Assembly: GCF_040373385.1 (NCBI RefSeq)
Contig: NZ_JBDXXH010000003.1
Span: 434,001-498,000, forward strand
Reading direction: 5' to 3'
Length of the DNA stretch: 64,000 bases
Source: Nitratidesulfovibrio sp.
GTDB taxonomy: Bacteria; Desulfobacterota; Desulfovibrionia; Desulfovibrionales; Desulfovibrionaceae
Positions 19,413-30,691 of the stretch are shown here, piece after piece (positions within the stretch are counted from its first letter, which is position 1; each line of letters starts with the position of its first letter). Under the pieces are notes generated by a model that was not told the origin of the DNA, searched no databases, and saw only the letters and a program-made list of their open reading frames with translations. The translations under genes were made by a program, and so were the position numbers.

Positions 19413-19540
19413 CCCCCGAAAGGTCCTTTTGCCCTCTGGCTGCGTCAGGCTCGTCCCGTGCGAAGGTCGAATATGAAAGAATATGCGCCCTCCGCCCGGA
19501 ACTCGCCTTCCTTGCCAGAGAACAAAAATACTCTTTCGGG
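19413..19540 (+). repeat. Palindromic stop-proximal element, copy A (livG 3' end)
   Basis: A 128-base imperfect palindrome begins 7 bases after the livG stop. The left arm has CCCGAAAG, then TTTTGCCCTCTGGCTGCG; the right arm has CCTTGCCAGAGAACAAAAA, then CTTTCGGG, which pair over about 30 bases. It is followed by about 140 bases with no gene before livF. It may reduce or shape read-through from livG to livF. Confidence 0.8.
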
Positions 19541-19682
19541 AACGGATTCCATGTCGCGCAAGCGACACGGCCACCAGCCCGGAAACGGCATTTGCAGCCG
19601 CACCGGGCAGATGATCGACAACAGTATTGCCGGAACATGCCACCCCTGCGGGCCTTGGCTTTAACGGGTACCGGGAGAGACG

Positions 19683-20399
<717 letters not shown>

Positions 20400-20400
20400 G

Positions 20401-20538
20401 GGCAGTGCCACGCTGCGGTCTTTCGCCCTCTGGCTGCGTCAGATTTCGCTTTTTACTCCGGTCACGTACGGCAAAAGTACGCTCCCTTCGTAAAAAGCTC
20501 ATCTTCCTTGCCAGAGAACGAAATCCTCGCAGCGTGCC
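20401..20538 (+). repeat. Palindromic stop-proximal element, copy B (livF 3' end)
   Basis: A 138-base element directly follows the livF stop. The left arm has GCCACGCTGCGG, then TTTCGCCCTCTGGC; the right arm has GCCAGAGAACGAAATCC, then CGCAGCGTGCC. An inner inverted repeat (CTTTTTAC...GTAAAAAG) makes a nested hairpin. The inner TTTACTCCGGTCACGTACG is shared with copy D. Confidence 0.8.
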
Positions 20539-20567
20539 GAATGGAACCGCGAGACATGAAGCAAACA

Positions 20568-20596
20568 AAAAGGCGCTCCGGAAACGGGGCGCCTTT
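20568..20596. terminator. Bidirectional terminator between livF and the receiver-domain gene
   Basis: AAAGGCGC and GCGCCTTT form the stem, flanked by A-rich sequence on the left and T residues on the right. It can end transcription from livF (plus) and from the convergent receiver gene (minus). Confidence 0.75.
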
Positions 20597-20625
20597 CACG
20601 TTTGGGGTGGCCGGGCGGGGAAGGT

Positions 20626-21030
20626 TCACCCCGCCAGATGGGCGGCGATGGTGTCCATGAGGTCCTGGCGGGTGATGGGCTTGGTGAGCAGGCCGTTGCA
20701 GCCCGCGTCGGTGCAGCGGAGCAGGTCCTCGTGCCTGTCGTGGGCGGTCAGGGCCACGATGGGCACCGGGGCGCGGCCCAGCAGGCGTTCTTCCTCGCGC
20801 ATGGCGCGCACGGTATCCGTGCCGTCCATGTCGGGCATCACCACGTCCATCAGCACGAGGTCCACGGGGTGTTCCCGAAAGATGCGCAGTGCCGCGTGGC
20901 CGGAATCGGCCTCCATGCAGCGCAGCGGCGTGTCGCGCAGCAGAAGCAGCAGCAGGGCACGGTTGGGGGCGGCGTCATCGACGATGAGCACCGTGGCGGA
21001 CGGCAGCGGGGTGGCAGTGGCGGTGGTCAT
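20626..21030 (-). CDS. Single-domain response regulator
   Basis: This 134-residue protein consists of a receiver domain only. It has the acidic pair in VLIVDDAAPN, phosphoacceptor Asp in LVLMDVVMPDMDG (about residue 62), Thr in ALTAHD and Lys in GLLTKPI. With no output domain it probably works as a phosphorelay intermediate or by binding a partner. No kinase gene is adjacent. It is convergent with livF. Confidence 0.9.
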   Translation of the reverse strand: MTTATATPLPSATVLIVDDAAPNRALLLLLLRDTPLRCMEADSGHAALRIFREHPVDLVLMDVVMPDMDGTDTVRAMREEERLLGRAPVPIVALTAHDRHEDLLRCTDAGCNGLLTKPITRQDLMDTIAAHLAG

Positions 21031-21548
21031 CCAGGACTCCGAAGCGGCCGGTGCTCGGCGCGCTGGTGAGGGGTGCCGGACGGTGTGCGGCGGACGGTGT
21101 GCGGCGGACGGGTGTTGCCGTGGCGGAGGGTGTCCCTCCGTCTGTTCTGCTTAGCCCAATGAGGCCCGTAGCCGCAAGGTGGGGTACAGTGGCACCCCAT
21201 GCACCGGCAGGGTACGGGGGCATGCATCTGGGTGGCCCTGTCGCGCAGGGGAGTGCATGGGGAGTGGCGGCTTGTGCGCGGCCCGGTTGCGCCCTTGCCG
21301 GCGTCTGGCCGCAGTCCTGTCGCAATCCGGTTGCGACCCGGATGGGGTGGCGGACGGTTTGGGAGTGCCCTGCCCGGTGGGGGGCGCGGCCCTTGTGCCG
21401 GTGGAGGAACTAGTCACGCGTGCGGCTGCCCTGCCGGGCGTCCCGCGTGCGCGCCCCTTGCACAGCGGGGGCGGGCATGGCACATCCGTGCAGTCGGCCC
21501 GGCCCTTCCCTTCATCATCAGCATGCCCACGCGGCGCAGGAGCAGCAC
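21031..21548. other. Intergenic region between the receiver gene and purT
   Basis: 518 bases separate two divergent genes, so promoters for both should lie here. A short direct repeat (CGGACGGTGTGCGG, twice, 21078-21107) is seen on the receiver side. Several ORFs cross the region but none has a ribosome site or a recognisable product. No clear -35/-10 pair could be assigned. Confidence 0.3.
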
Positions 21549-22730
21549 ATGGTCACCATCGGCACCCCCAACACCCCCTCCGCAACCCGCATCCTGCTGC
21601 TCGGCTCCGGCGAACTGGGCCGCGAAGTGGCCCTGGAGGCCATGCGGCTTGGCGTGGAGGTGATTGCCGTTGACCGCTACCCCAATGCGCCCGCCATGCA
21701 GGTGGCTCACCGCAGCCACGTGGTGTCCATGCTGGACGGTGCGGCCCTGCGCAAGATCATCGAGTCGGAACGTCCCCACTGCATCGTGCCGGAAATCGAG
21801 GCCATCGCCACCGAAACCCTGCTGGAACTGGAGAAGGAGGGCTTTCGCGTGGTGCCCACGGCCCGCGCCGCCCGCCTGACCATGGACCGCGAGGGCATCC
21901 GCCGTCTGGCGGCGGAGGAACTGGGCCTGCCCACTTCTCCCTACCGCTTTGCCGAAACGGAAGTGGAATACCGCGATGCCGTGGCCGCCGTGGGCCTGCC
22001 CTGCGTGGTCAAGCCGGTGATGAGTTCGTCCGGCAAGGGGCAGAGCACCGTGCGCACCGAGGCAGACGTCATGAAGGCCTGGGAATACGCCCAGACCGGA
22101 GGGCGCGCGGGCGGCGGCAAGGTCATCGTGGAAGGCTTCGTGGACTTCGACTACGAGATCACCCAGCTTACCGTGCGCCACGCGGGCGGCACCACCTTCT
22201 GCGACCCCATCGGGCACTTGCAGAAGGACGGCGACTACCGCGAATCGTGGCAGCCCCAGCCCATGAGCCAGGCCGCCTTGGCCGAGGCCCGGTGCATGGC
22301 CGAGGCGGTTACCGGCGCCCTTGGCGGGTGGGGCATCTTTGGGGTGGAACTGTTCATCAAGGGTGACAAGGTATACTTCAGCGAGGTGTCGCCCCGCCCG
22401 CACGACACCGGGCTGGTGACGCTGATTTCGCAGAACCTCAGCGAATTCGCCCTGCATGCGCGGGCCATTCTGGGGCTGCCGGTGCCCGCGTTGCGCCAGA
22501 ACGGCCCCGCGGCCTCGTGCGTGGTGCTGGCCGAAGGCGACAGCACCTCGCCCAGCTTCCATGGGATTGAGGCGGCACTGGCCGAGCCGGATACCGGGCT
22601 GTGCCTGTTCGGCAAGCCGGAGGTGCATGGCAAGCGCCGCATGGGCGTAGCCTTGGCCCTTGGCGCCAGCATAGAGGATGCCCGCGCAAAGGCCCGCCGC
22701 GCTGCCGCTGCCGTGCAGGTGGAACTGTAG
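21549..22730 (+). CDS. purT: Formate-dependent phosphoribosylglycinamide formyltransferase PurT
   Basis: This 393-residue ATP-grasp enzyme makes formyl-GAR from GAR, formate and ATP in purine synthesis. Visible features are the N-terminal nucleotide-like motif [36 protein letters not shown], the substrate loop [13 protein letters not shown], and the metal-binding stretch [29 protein letters not shown] lies about 9 bases before the ATG; earlier in-frame sequence is non-coding in character. A folate-dependent PurN is encoded at 44915, so both routes are present. Confidence 0.96.
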   Translation: MVTIGTPNTPSATRILLLGSGELGREVALEAMRLGVEVIAVDRYPNAPAMQVAHRSHVVSMLDGAALRKIIESERPHCIVPEIEAIATETLLELEKEGFRVVPTARAARLTMDREGIRRLAAEELGLPTSPYRFAETEVEYRDAVAAVGLPCVVKPVMSSSGKGQSTVRTEADVMKAWEYAQTGGRAGGGKVIVEGFVDFDYEITQLTVRHAGGTTFCDPIGHLQKDGDYRESWQPQPMSQAALAEARCMAEAVTGALGGWGIFGVELFIKGDKVYFSEVSPRPHDTGLVTLISQNLSEFALHARAILGLPVPALRQNGPAASCVVLAEGDSTSPSFHGIEAALAEPDTGLCLFGKPEVHGKRRMGVALALGASIEDARAKARRAAAAVQVEL

Positions 22731-22765
22731 CCGCTGGCGAACGCCGCATCCTGACGCATCGCATG

Positions 22766-22793
22766 CGCCCGTTCCGGGGAACCGGGGCGGGCG
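22766..22793 (+). terminator. Hairpin after purT
   Basis: CGCCCG..CCGG with its complement CCGG..CGGGCG forms a stem with a GGAA loop, followed by TTGTG. The weak T-tract makes it a possible rather than certain terminator. Confidence 0.45.
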
Positions 22794-22881
22794 TTGTGCG
22801 TTGGCGGCGGAGGGGGGAGCGGAAGCGGCGCGGGCAGTGCGGGGGGTGAAGGAGAAACAGGTGAAGCAGGCGGACCTGTTG

Positions 22882-22917
22882 AACTGGCGGGACTGGCGGG
22901 ACTGGCGAAACTGGCGA
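22882..22917. repeat. Nonamer tandem repeat upstream of tgt
   Basis: Four 9-base units of the type GACTGGCGG lie in tandem in the purT-tgt gap. The same type of period-9 repeat recurs at 29646, 31151, 50694, 54496 and 61628. Confidence 0.75.
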
Positions 22918-23012
22918 GGCCGGGGCCGCTTCGGGGCGTTGCGGGGCGGGGCTGCATGGCGTCACCATAATCGGTGCGGCGCCCCCCCTTTTCAAACGTG
23001 CAGCGCGCCGCT

Positions 23013-24215
23013 ATGGTGCGCGCCATGCCGAACCAGACCGAAATTTCCACCGCCATGGCCCCTGCCGACGCCCCGGCCTCCATCCCCGCCGAGGCCCCCG
23101 GCACCTTCCGCATCCACGCCACCGACGGCGCGGCCCGCACCGGCGTGCTGCACACCGCGCACGGCCCGGTGCGCACGCCCATCTTCATGCCCGTGGGCAC
23201 CGTGGGCAGCGTGAAGGCCGTGGCCCCGGACGACCTGGACGCCATCGGGGCCGAGATCATTCTCGGCAACACCTACCACCTGTATCTGCGCCCCGGCGAC
23301 GAACTGGTGGCCCGGCGCGGCGGTCTGCACGGCTTCAACGCCTGGAAGAAGCCCATCCTGACAGACAGCGGCGGCTTTCAGGTGTTCAGCCTGTCGGCCC
23401 TGCGCAAGATCACCGAGCAGGGGGTGGAGTTCCGTTCGCACCTCGACGGGTCCAAGCACCTGTTCACGCCGGAGAAGGTGGTGTCCATCCAGCGCAACCT
23501 GAATTCGGACATCATGATGGTGCTGGACGAGTGCGTGCCCTACGGCGCGGACAAGCCCTACACCGAAAAGTCACTGGGTCTCACCACCCGCTGGGCGCAA
23601 CGCTGCCGCGACGCCTACCCCAGGGGCACGGCGGGCAACCTGCTGTTCGGCATCACCCAGGGGGGCTTTTTCAAGGATCTGCGCGAGCGCTCCATCGGCG
23701 AACTGACGCAGATCGACTTCGACGGCTTTGCGCTGGGCGGGCTTTCGGTGGGCGAATCCAAGCCGGAGATGATGGACATCCTGTACCACAGCGCGCCCCT
23801 GCTGCCTGCGGACAAGCCGCGCTACCTGATGGGCGTGGGCACCCCGCTGGACATCATCAACGGCATCGCCGCCGGGGTGGACATGTTCGACTGCGTGCTG
23901 CCCACCCGCAACGCGCGCAACGGCACGCTGTACACGTCGCTCGGCAAGATCAACATCAAGCGCAAGGAATTCGCCGAGGACGACGGCCCGCTGGACCCGG
24001 CGTGCAACTGCTACGCCTGCCGCACCTTTTCGCGCGCCTACCTGCGCCATCTGTACGTGGCCAAGGAGCTGCTGGCCTTCCGCCTGAACTCGGTGCACAA
24101 CCTGACCCATTTTCTGGACGTGGTGCGCGGCGCGCGCGCGGCCATCGCCGAGGGACGCTTTGCTGCGTACAAGGCGGGGTTCGAGGCGATCTATCCGGAA
24201 GAGGTGGTGGCGTAG
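23013..24215 (+). CDS. tgt: Queuine/preQ1 tRNA-ribosyltransferase
   Basis: This roughly 400-residue Tgt exchanges guanine-34 for preQ1 in GUN-anticodon tRNAs. Seen in the sequence: [12 protein letters not shown], the catalytic region [42 protein letters not shown], the nucleophile context [14 protein letters not shown] and the zinc ligands [17 protein letters not shown]. The first 25 or so residues ([16 protein letters not shown] region) are an unconserved extension. The start is uncertain: ATGs at 23013, 23025 and 23055 are all possible and none has a strong ribosome site. Confidence 0.93.
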   Translation: MVRAMPNQTEISTAMAPADAPASIPAEAPGTFRIHATDGAARTGVLHTAHGPVRTPIFMPVGTVGSVKAVAPDDLDAIGAEIILGNTYHLYLRPGDELVARRGGLHGFNAWKKPILTDSGGFQVFSLSALRKITEQGVEFRSHLDGSKHLFTPEKVVSIQRNLNSDIMMVLDECVPYGADKPYTEKSLGLTTRWAQRCRDAYPRGTAGNLLFGITQGGFFKDLRERSIGELTQIDFDGFALGGLSVGESKPEMMDILYHSAPLLPADKPRYLMGVGTPLDIINGIAAGVDMFDCVLPTRNARNGTLYTSLGKINIKRKEFAEDDGPLDPACNCYACRTFSRAYLRHLYVAKELLAFRLNSVHNLTHFLDVVRGARAAIAEGRFAAYKAGFEAIYPEEVVA

Positions 24216-24349
24216 GCGCCGACCCGAGGCGGTGGCGCCGGTTGCTCGCGGCGGCTGGTGCTGGCTTGGCCAATCCACCCGCTCCGCCAGATACGGTATA
24301 TCCGGTAGACCTTCTTGATCCGGCAGACCTGGCCGACCCGAAATGACCT

Positions 24350-24386
24350 GGGGCCGTCACGACAGCGTGGCGGCCCCTTTCGTTTT
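24350..24386 (+). terminator. Rho-independent terminator after tgt
   Basis: GGGGCCGtCACG and CGTGgCGGCCCC pair around an ACAG loop, followed by TTTCGTTTT. It is a good intrinsic terminator for tgt and lies just before a 26-bp repeat array. Confidence 0.8.
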
Positions 24387-24389
24387 CGC

Positions 24390-24493
24390 GTGCACTGGCG
24401 CTTTCGCGTGATCAGGTGCACTGGCGCTTTCGCGCGGTCAGGTGCACTGGCGCTTTCGCGCGATCAGGTGCACTGGCGCTTTCGCGTGATCAG
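24390..24493. repeat. 26-bp tandem repeat overlapping the diguanylate cyclase gene end
   Basis: Four near-identical 26-bp units (GTGCACTGGCGCTTTCGCG, then a TGATCAG-like end) start at 24390, 24416, 24442 and 24468. The stop codon of the convergent diguanylate cyclase gene (24490-24492) lies in the last unit, so array length can change without altering the protein. Confidence 0.9.
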
Positions 24494-26577
24494 GCCGCGT
24501 CCTGTCCGCCCCCGGCAGAGCCTGCACCGCCCGTGCCTTCCGCACAGGTGGGCGTGGCCTGCTGGGCGCATACCCGGTTGCGGCCCCCTTCCTTGGCGCG
24601 CATCAGCATCTGGTCGGCACGGCGGATCAGGTCGTCCAGCGAATCGTTGGCCCCCCGGTATTCCGCCGCGCCCACGCTGACGGTGCAGCCCACCCACACG
24701 TCGCGCACGGCCACGGGGGCGTCCTCCACGGCAGAGCGGATGCGTTCCGCCGTGCGCAGGGCGCGCTCCAGCGCCGTTTCCGGCAGCAGCACGCCGAATT
24801 CCTCGCCCCCCAGGCGGCCGATAAGGTCGTTTTCCCGCAGGGACAGACCCATCACGTCGGTGATGTGGCGCAGCACCATGTCGCCTGCCTCGTGCCCCCA
24901 GGTATCGTTGACGGCCTTGAAGTGGTCGGCATCCAGCAGCAGCACCGAAAGCGGGCGACCATAGCGTTGCGAGCGCGCCGCCTCGTCCTCCAGCCGGGCC
25001 ATGAAGTGGCGGCGGTTGGCCACGCCGGTCAGCTCGTCGGTGGTGGCCAACTGCTCCAGGCGCAGGGTGTCCTCCACCTGGTCGGTCACGTCCAGGAAGA
25101 AGCTTTCCACCTCCGGCGCTTCCGGCGTGCCGGTGCGCCGTGCGTACAACGATATCCAGATGGCCTCGCCACCGCGCCGGTACCAGCGCAGCCGTTGGCC
25201 GGTCACCACCTCTCCGGCGGTCAGGTCGTCCAGCATGGCCAGGCGGTCCATGGGCTCGGCGTACAGGGGGATGACGGAATCATCCAGCACGGCACGGGCG
25301 TGGGGCACGTCGCGAAAGCCCAGCAGGGCCGCGCCGTGCTGGTTCAGTACGGTGATGGTGCCATCCCACGTGGTGCGAAAGATGCCGATGGGCGCGTTTT
25401 CCACCAGTTCACGGTGCTGGCGCTCGGCATGGCGCAGGGCGGCTTCCGCATCGCGGCGGGTTGTGACCAGTTCGTTCAGGTGGCGGTTCAGCGCGCCGAA
25501 TTCGTCGCGGCCGGTAAACAGGTTGCGCACGGTGAAGTCGCCGCGCGCAACGCTGCGCATGTACTCGGCAAGCTGGCTCACCCGGCCGGAGGCTCCCGCA
25601 GTCGCTACCGTGAACAGCAGTGCGAACAGGATGAGCATGCCGCCGATGGCAAGGATGGTGCCGTAGCGGATGGGGGCCAGGGCACGCAGCAGTTCTTCCT
25701 GCGGCACCAGCAGCACCAGCCGCCAGCCGGGGCCCGGCACGGCGCGCACGGCGGTCAGCACCCGTTCGCCGTCCACGTTCAGATACGTGGCGCCGTTGCC
25801 CGCATTGTCGCCAAGGGTGCCGCCGATGGCCTTGTCCGTGCCGTGGGCCGCATAGGTGCCGCGCGCCAGATTGCGCAGGGGGGTGGTGTCCACGCGGTCG
25901 GCCAGCACCGTCCCCAACCCGGTGGCGGTGACGGGGTGTCCATCGGCGGTAAGCACCAGCAGCCCGCTGCCCGAGGGCAGGGCCACGCCGGAAAGGATGT
26001 TCCGTAGGCCGTCGGTGGTGATGTCCAGGCATATCACGCCCAGCGGCTTGCCGCCCGCCGGGTCGTCCACGGTGGCCACGGTGCTGACCACGGTCTTGCC
26101 GGTGATGATTTCCGCGTACGGCTCGGACCAGCCCACCACGCCGGGGTTGCGCATGGCCCGGACGAACCATGGCCGCGTGCTGCCGTTGAAGTCGTGGGGC
26201 AGGTCGCGCGGGGGGTAAAGGGCCCGGATGTGTCCGGACAGGTCGGAAAAGTAGACGAAAAATGCTTCGGGGCGCTGCCGCAGGAAGCTGGACCAACTGG
26301 CCGTCAGCCCCTGATGGTCGCAGGGCCGTCCGGAAAGGCAGGCCACCACGCGCGGGTCCTGGCGCAGGCTGGCCACGGCGCGGGCGTATTCACCGGCGTA
26401 CTGGCTGACGATGGTGTTGGCCAGGGTGTCGGCCTGCAGGGCCATGGCCGATTCGGCCCCGTGCAGCATGACGTCCTTGGCGCGTACGTAGGAGAACGTC
26501 CCGAGTGCGACCAGCGCCAGGGACGAAAGGGTGGCAAGTAGCAGCAACAGACGTTGCCGTAGGGGAATGACCCGCAT
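24490..26577 (-). CDS. Membrane Cache-HAMP-PAS diguanylate cyclase
   Basis: This 695-residue c-di-GMP synthase has an N-terminal membrane helix (LLLLLATLSSLALVALG) and a periplasmic double-Cache sensor (about 35-275, with WFVRAMRNPGVVGWSEPYAE). A second helix (ILAIGGMLILFALLFTVATAG), HAMP, PAS (ENAPIGIFRTTWDGTITVLN) and a C-terminal GGDEF domain follow. The active motif GGEEF is intact and the inhibitory RxxD site (REND) lies five residues before it, so product feedback is expected. The ligand is unknown. It is flanked by a repeat array at each end. Confidence 0.92.
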   Translation of the reverse strand: MRVIPLRQRLLLLLATLSSLALVALGTFSYVRAKDVMLHGAESAMALQADTLANTIVSQYAGEYARAVASLRQDPRVVACLSGRPCDHQGLTASWSSFLRQRPEAFFVYFSDLSGHIRALYPPRDLPHDFNGSTRPWFVRAMRNPGVVGWSEPYAEIITGKTVVSTVATVDDPAGGKPLGVICLDITTDGLRNILSGVALPSGSGLLVLTADGHPVTATGLGTVLADRVDTTPLRNLARGTYAAHGTDKAIGGTLGDNAGNGATYLNVDGERVLTAVRAVPGPGWRLVLLVPQEELLRALAPIRYGTILAIGGMLILFALLFTVATAGASGRVSQLAEYMRSVARGDFTVRNLFTGRDEFGALNRHLNELVTTRRDAEAALRHAERQHRELVENAPIGIFRTTWDGTITVLNQHGAALLGFRDVPHARAVLDDSVIPLYAEPMDRLAMLDDLTAGEVVTGQRLRWYRRGGEAIWISLYARRTGTPEAPEVESFFLDVTDQVEDTLRLEQLATTDELTGVANRRHFMARLEDEAARSQRYGRPLSVLLLDADHFKAVNDTWGHEAGDMVLRHITDVMGLSLRENDLIGRLGGEEFGVLLPETALERALRTAERIRSAVEDAPVAVRDVWVGCTVSVGAAEYRGANDSLDDLIRRADQMLMRAKEGGRNRVCAQQATPTCAEGTGGAGSAGGGQDAA

Positions 26578-26600
26578 CTCGGTCCTCGCGCCGGGGGAAG

Positions 26601-26750
26601 GGGCGCATGGTCAGTGGGCGCATGGTCAGTGGGCGCATGGTCTGAAGCACACTGTCTGGGGCACACTGTCTGGGGCACATGGTCTGGGGCGCATGGTCGG
26701 GGCACACTGTCTGGGGCACAGGGTCCGGGCGCACTGTCAGGGGGGCATGC
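26601..26750. repeat. 13-15 bp tandem repeat upstream of the diguanylate cyclase
   Basis: About ten degenerate units of GGGCRCAYKGTCTG fill 150 bases beginning 24 bases upstream of the ATG. The units alternate between a CATGGTC and a CACTGTC form. The array occupies the expected promoter and leader of the gene, so copy number could affect expression. Confidence 0.85.
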
Positions 26751-27224
26751 CCAAACGTTGCGGAAACCTACAGGATGCCGCGCCGTGCCGCAAGCATTCC
26801 TCAAGGGCGGGCGCCAGTTGGTGGGCGGGCCGCACCGGGGCCGGGAGTGCGGGGCCTTTGCCTGGGGCGCCATCTTGCCCCGCGGCCTTGTTCCCCCTCC
26901 CTTCAGTTCCGCCATCGCGGCGTACTCGGGTTCCGCTCATCCTGTCCGTTCGCCCCGCCCGCCTGCCCTCTTGACGCGTCGCGTTACGAGCCTTTTCTTT
27001 TCTTGCAGCCACGTTGCCCGCATGGCGCGAGTCTGATAGGGCATGCATAAGGTCGGGTACATCCATTTGCCTGCTGCCGCGAGCCATGGACCCCTGGCCA
27101 GTGCGCGCCTTCGGGAGGGGAGCGGGGCGTCCGCGTGGCGGACGGTCCGGTGCCGGGGCCGTGCACCGTCACGGCCGTTCACCGCCCGCGACACCACAGG
27201 GCAAAGGGGCAAGGGGGATATGCC
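26751..27224. other. Intergenic region between divergent genes
   Basis: No credible gene. The DUF255 gene at 27225 and the diguanylate cyclase at 26577 point away from this stretch, so promoters for both should be here. A pyrimidine-rich segment (26988-27008) is the only compositional landmark. Confidence 0.3.
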
Positions 27225-29576
<2,352 letters not shown>

Positions 29577-29645
29577 GGGGCGCCGTCCGGTACGCTGGCG
29601 GGCCGGATTCGAACCGGATCGAACCGAGTTGGGGCGGGCCGGATC

Positions 29646-29708
29646 GGGCTGGCCGGACTGGCCGGACTGGCGGGAATGGCAGGAATGGCAGGGCTGGCAG
29701 GGCTGGGG
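29646..29708. repeat. Nonamer tandem repeat upstream of the glycine riboswitch
   Basis: Seven consecutive 9-base units of the type GGACTGGCC/GGAATGGCA span 63 bases, about 70 bases after the DUF255 gene stop. An AT-rich stretch (29745-29775, TATATTTATCC and ATATAAG) that likely holds the riboswitch promoter lies just downstream. Confidence 0.8.
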
Positions 29709-29844
29709 CATGCCCCGGCGCACGGGGCGGAGACTGTTTGCGTGAACGGTATATTTATCCTGCAATATAAGTGCATTGCAACGGCGCTTGCGTTTCCCCC
29801 GGCAACCGGATACACCCCCATTCACGCTTGGTTTCGGATGACGA

Positions 29845-30030
29845 CAGCAGGAGAGACCCCAGCCGGCGGCAAACGGCATGGGGCGCCGACGAAGTGAATC
29901 TTTCAGGCGAAAGGACTGCTGCCCGACGAACCTCTGGAGAGCCTCCATCCGTGGAGCACCGAAGGAGCAAACCGCCCGTGTCCTCGCAGGGAACCGGGGC
30001 GGCGAAACTCTCAGGTAAAAGGACAGAGTG
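29845..30030 (+). promoter_or_regulatory. Tandem glycine riboswitch, no glycine gene downstream
   Basis: Two glycine aptamers lie in series. The first (29845-29921) is closed by CAGCAG/CTGCTG and contains GGAGAGACC and CTTTCAGGCGAAAGGAC. The second (29931-30028) contains GGAGAG, the CACCGAAGGAGCAA core and AACTCTCAGGTAAAAGGACAG. These match the conserved parts of the gcvT-type riboswitch, which normally controls glycine cleavage or glycine transport genes. Here no such gene follows on the plus strand; the next 440 bases lack a convincing ORF and end in a palindromic element. Confidence 0.92.
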
Positions 30031-30472
30031 CCACGCGTGACTCCGGTCGGCATGCGACCGCCCGCGCCCCGTGCGCAGGCGGCTCCCGCCCGCGACCCGG
30101 CTGACGGGCCGATCCTGTGTGATCGTGCCGATGCCGGGGTGCCACCGGACACCCACCGTGTCCCAGGCAGACCCGCCCCGTGCGGGCTGCCGTCCTCCGC
30201 TTCCACACTGGCTTTCCCGGCAGGCGAATCCGCCATGCTTTCCGACACCCTGGTGCCCGTACACCCGTGCCGGAAACGTGCGCATTCGATCCGCCGCATG
30301 GGGTCGTCACGAATGCGTGCCGAAACCTTGCGTGGCGGAACGTGCGCGCGGCGGCTGTATTGCCGCCGCGCGGCACGGCCGCAACGCGAAGTTGGCAACG
30401 CCCTGTCTCCTGGGCGAGTCATGTGGTCGCAGGCCGAAGGGGCGGTCCCTTCGGCCTGTCGCCGTTTCAGGA
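30031..30472 (+). ncRNA. Possible untranslated or degenerate transcript downstream of the riboswitch
   Basis: No ORF here has a ribosome site or a recognised product; the longest in-frame candidates (from 30028, 30071 and 30180) are Arg/Pro-rich and look like chance ORFs. Two strong hairpins are seen: 30342-30376 (GTGC-GCGCGGCGGC arm, 14 pairs) and 30430-30458 (CAGGCCGAAGGG with a perfect complement, 5-base loop). The second is a candidate terminator or attenuator despite a poor T-tract. Whether this is a regulatory RNA or the remains of a lost gene is open. Confidence 0.35.
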
Positions 30473-30664
30473 CCTGTCAGACTATGGTCTTTTGTTCTCT
30501 GTCTTCGCCATAATAGTCTTTTATTCCGGTAAAATACGATAAGAGCGCGCTGCGGTTCTCATCCACATGTTCGCGCTGCGGCTTACCGACGACGGCGACA
30601 TATTCCCTTCATGAAAAACCATTCTTCCTTGGCGGAGAACAAAAATCCTCATAGCCTGCACAGG
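30473..30664 (+). repeat. Palindromic element, copy E (riboswitch transcript end)
   Basis: A 192-base copy. The left arm has CCTG...ACTATG, then TTTTGTTCTCTG; the right arm has CGGAGAACAAAAATCC, then CATAG...CAGG. The interior AAGAGCGCGCTGCGG is shared with copy C and, in part, copy D. Its orientation is that expected if it follows the riboswitch transcript on the plus strand. Confidence 0.75.
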
Positions 30665-30691
30665 CCAAGGGGAACTGGCTGCGCCAGTGGG

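Noticed and set aside
21440..21470. TGGCACATCCGTGCA as a sigma-54 promoter before purT
   Set aside because: The GG to GC spacing is 9 rather than 10 bases, which is not tolerated by sigma-54 holoenzyme.
29605..29640. tRNA-like T-arm (GGTTCGAATCC on the minus strand)
   Set aside because: No acceptor partner, D-arm or anticodon stem can be built around it; the neighbouring sequence is nonamer repeats.
30028..30542. ORFs of 120-161 residues after the glycine riboswitch
   Set aside because: Three overlapping frames are all open, none has a ribosome site or conserved motif, and each runs into palindrome copy E. I left them as unsupported.
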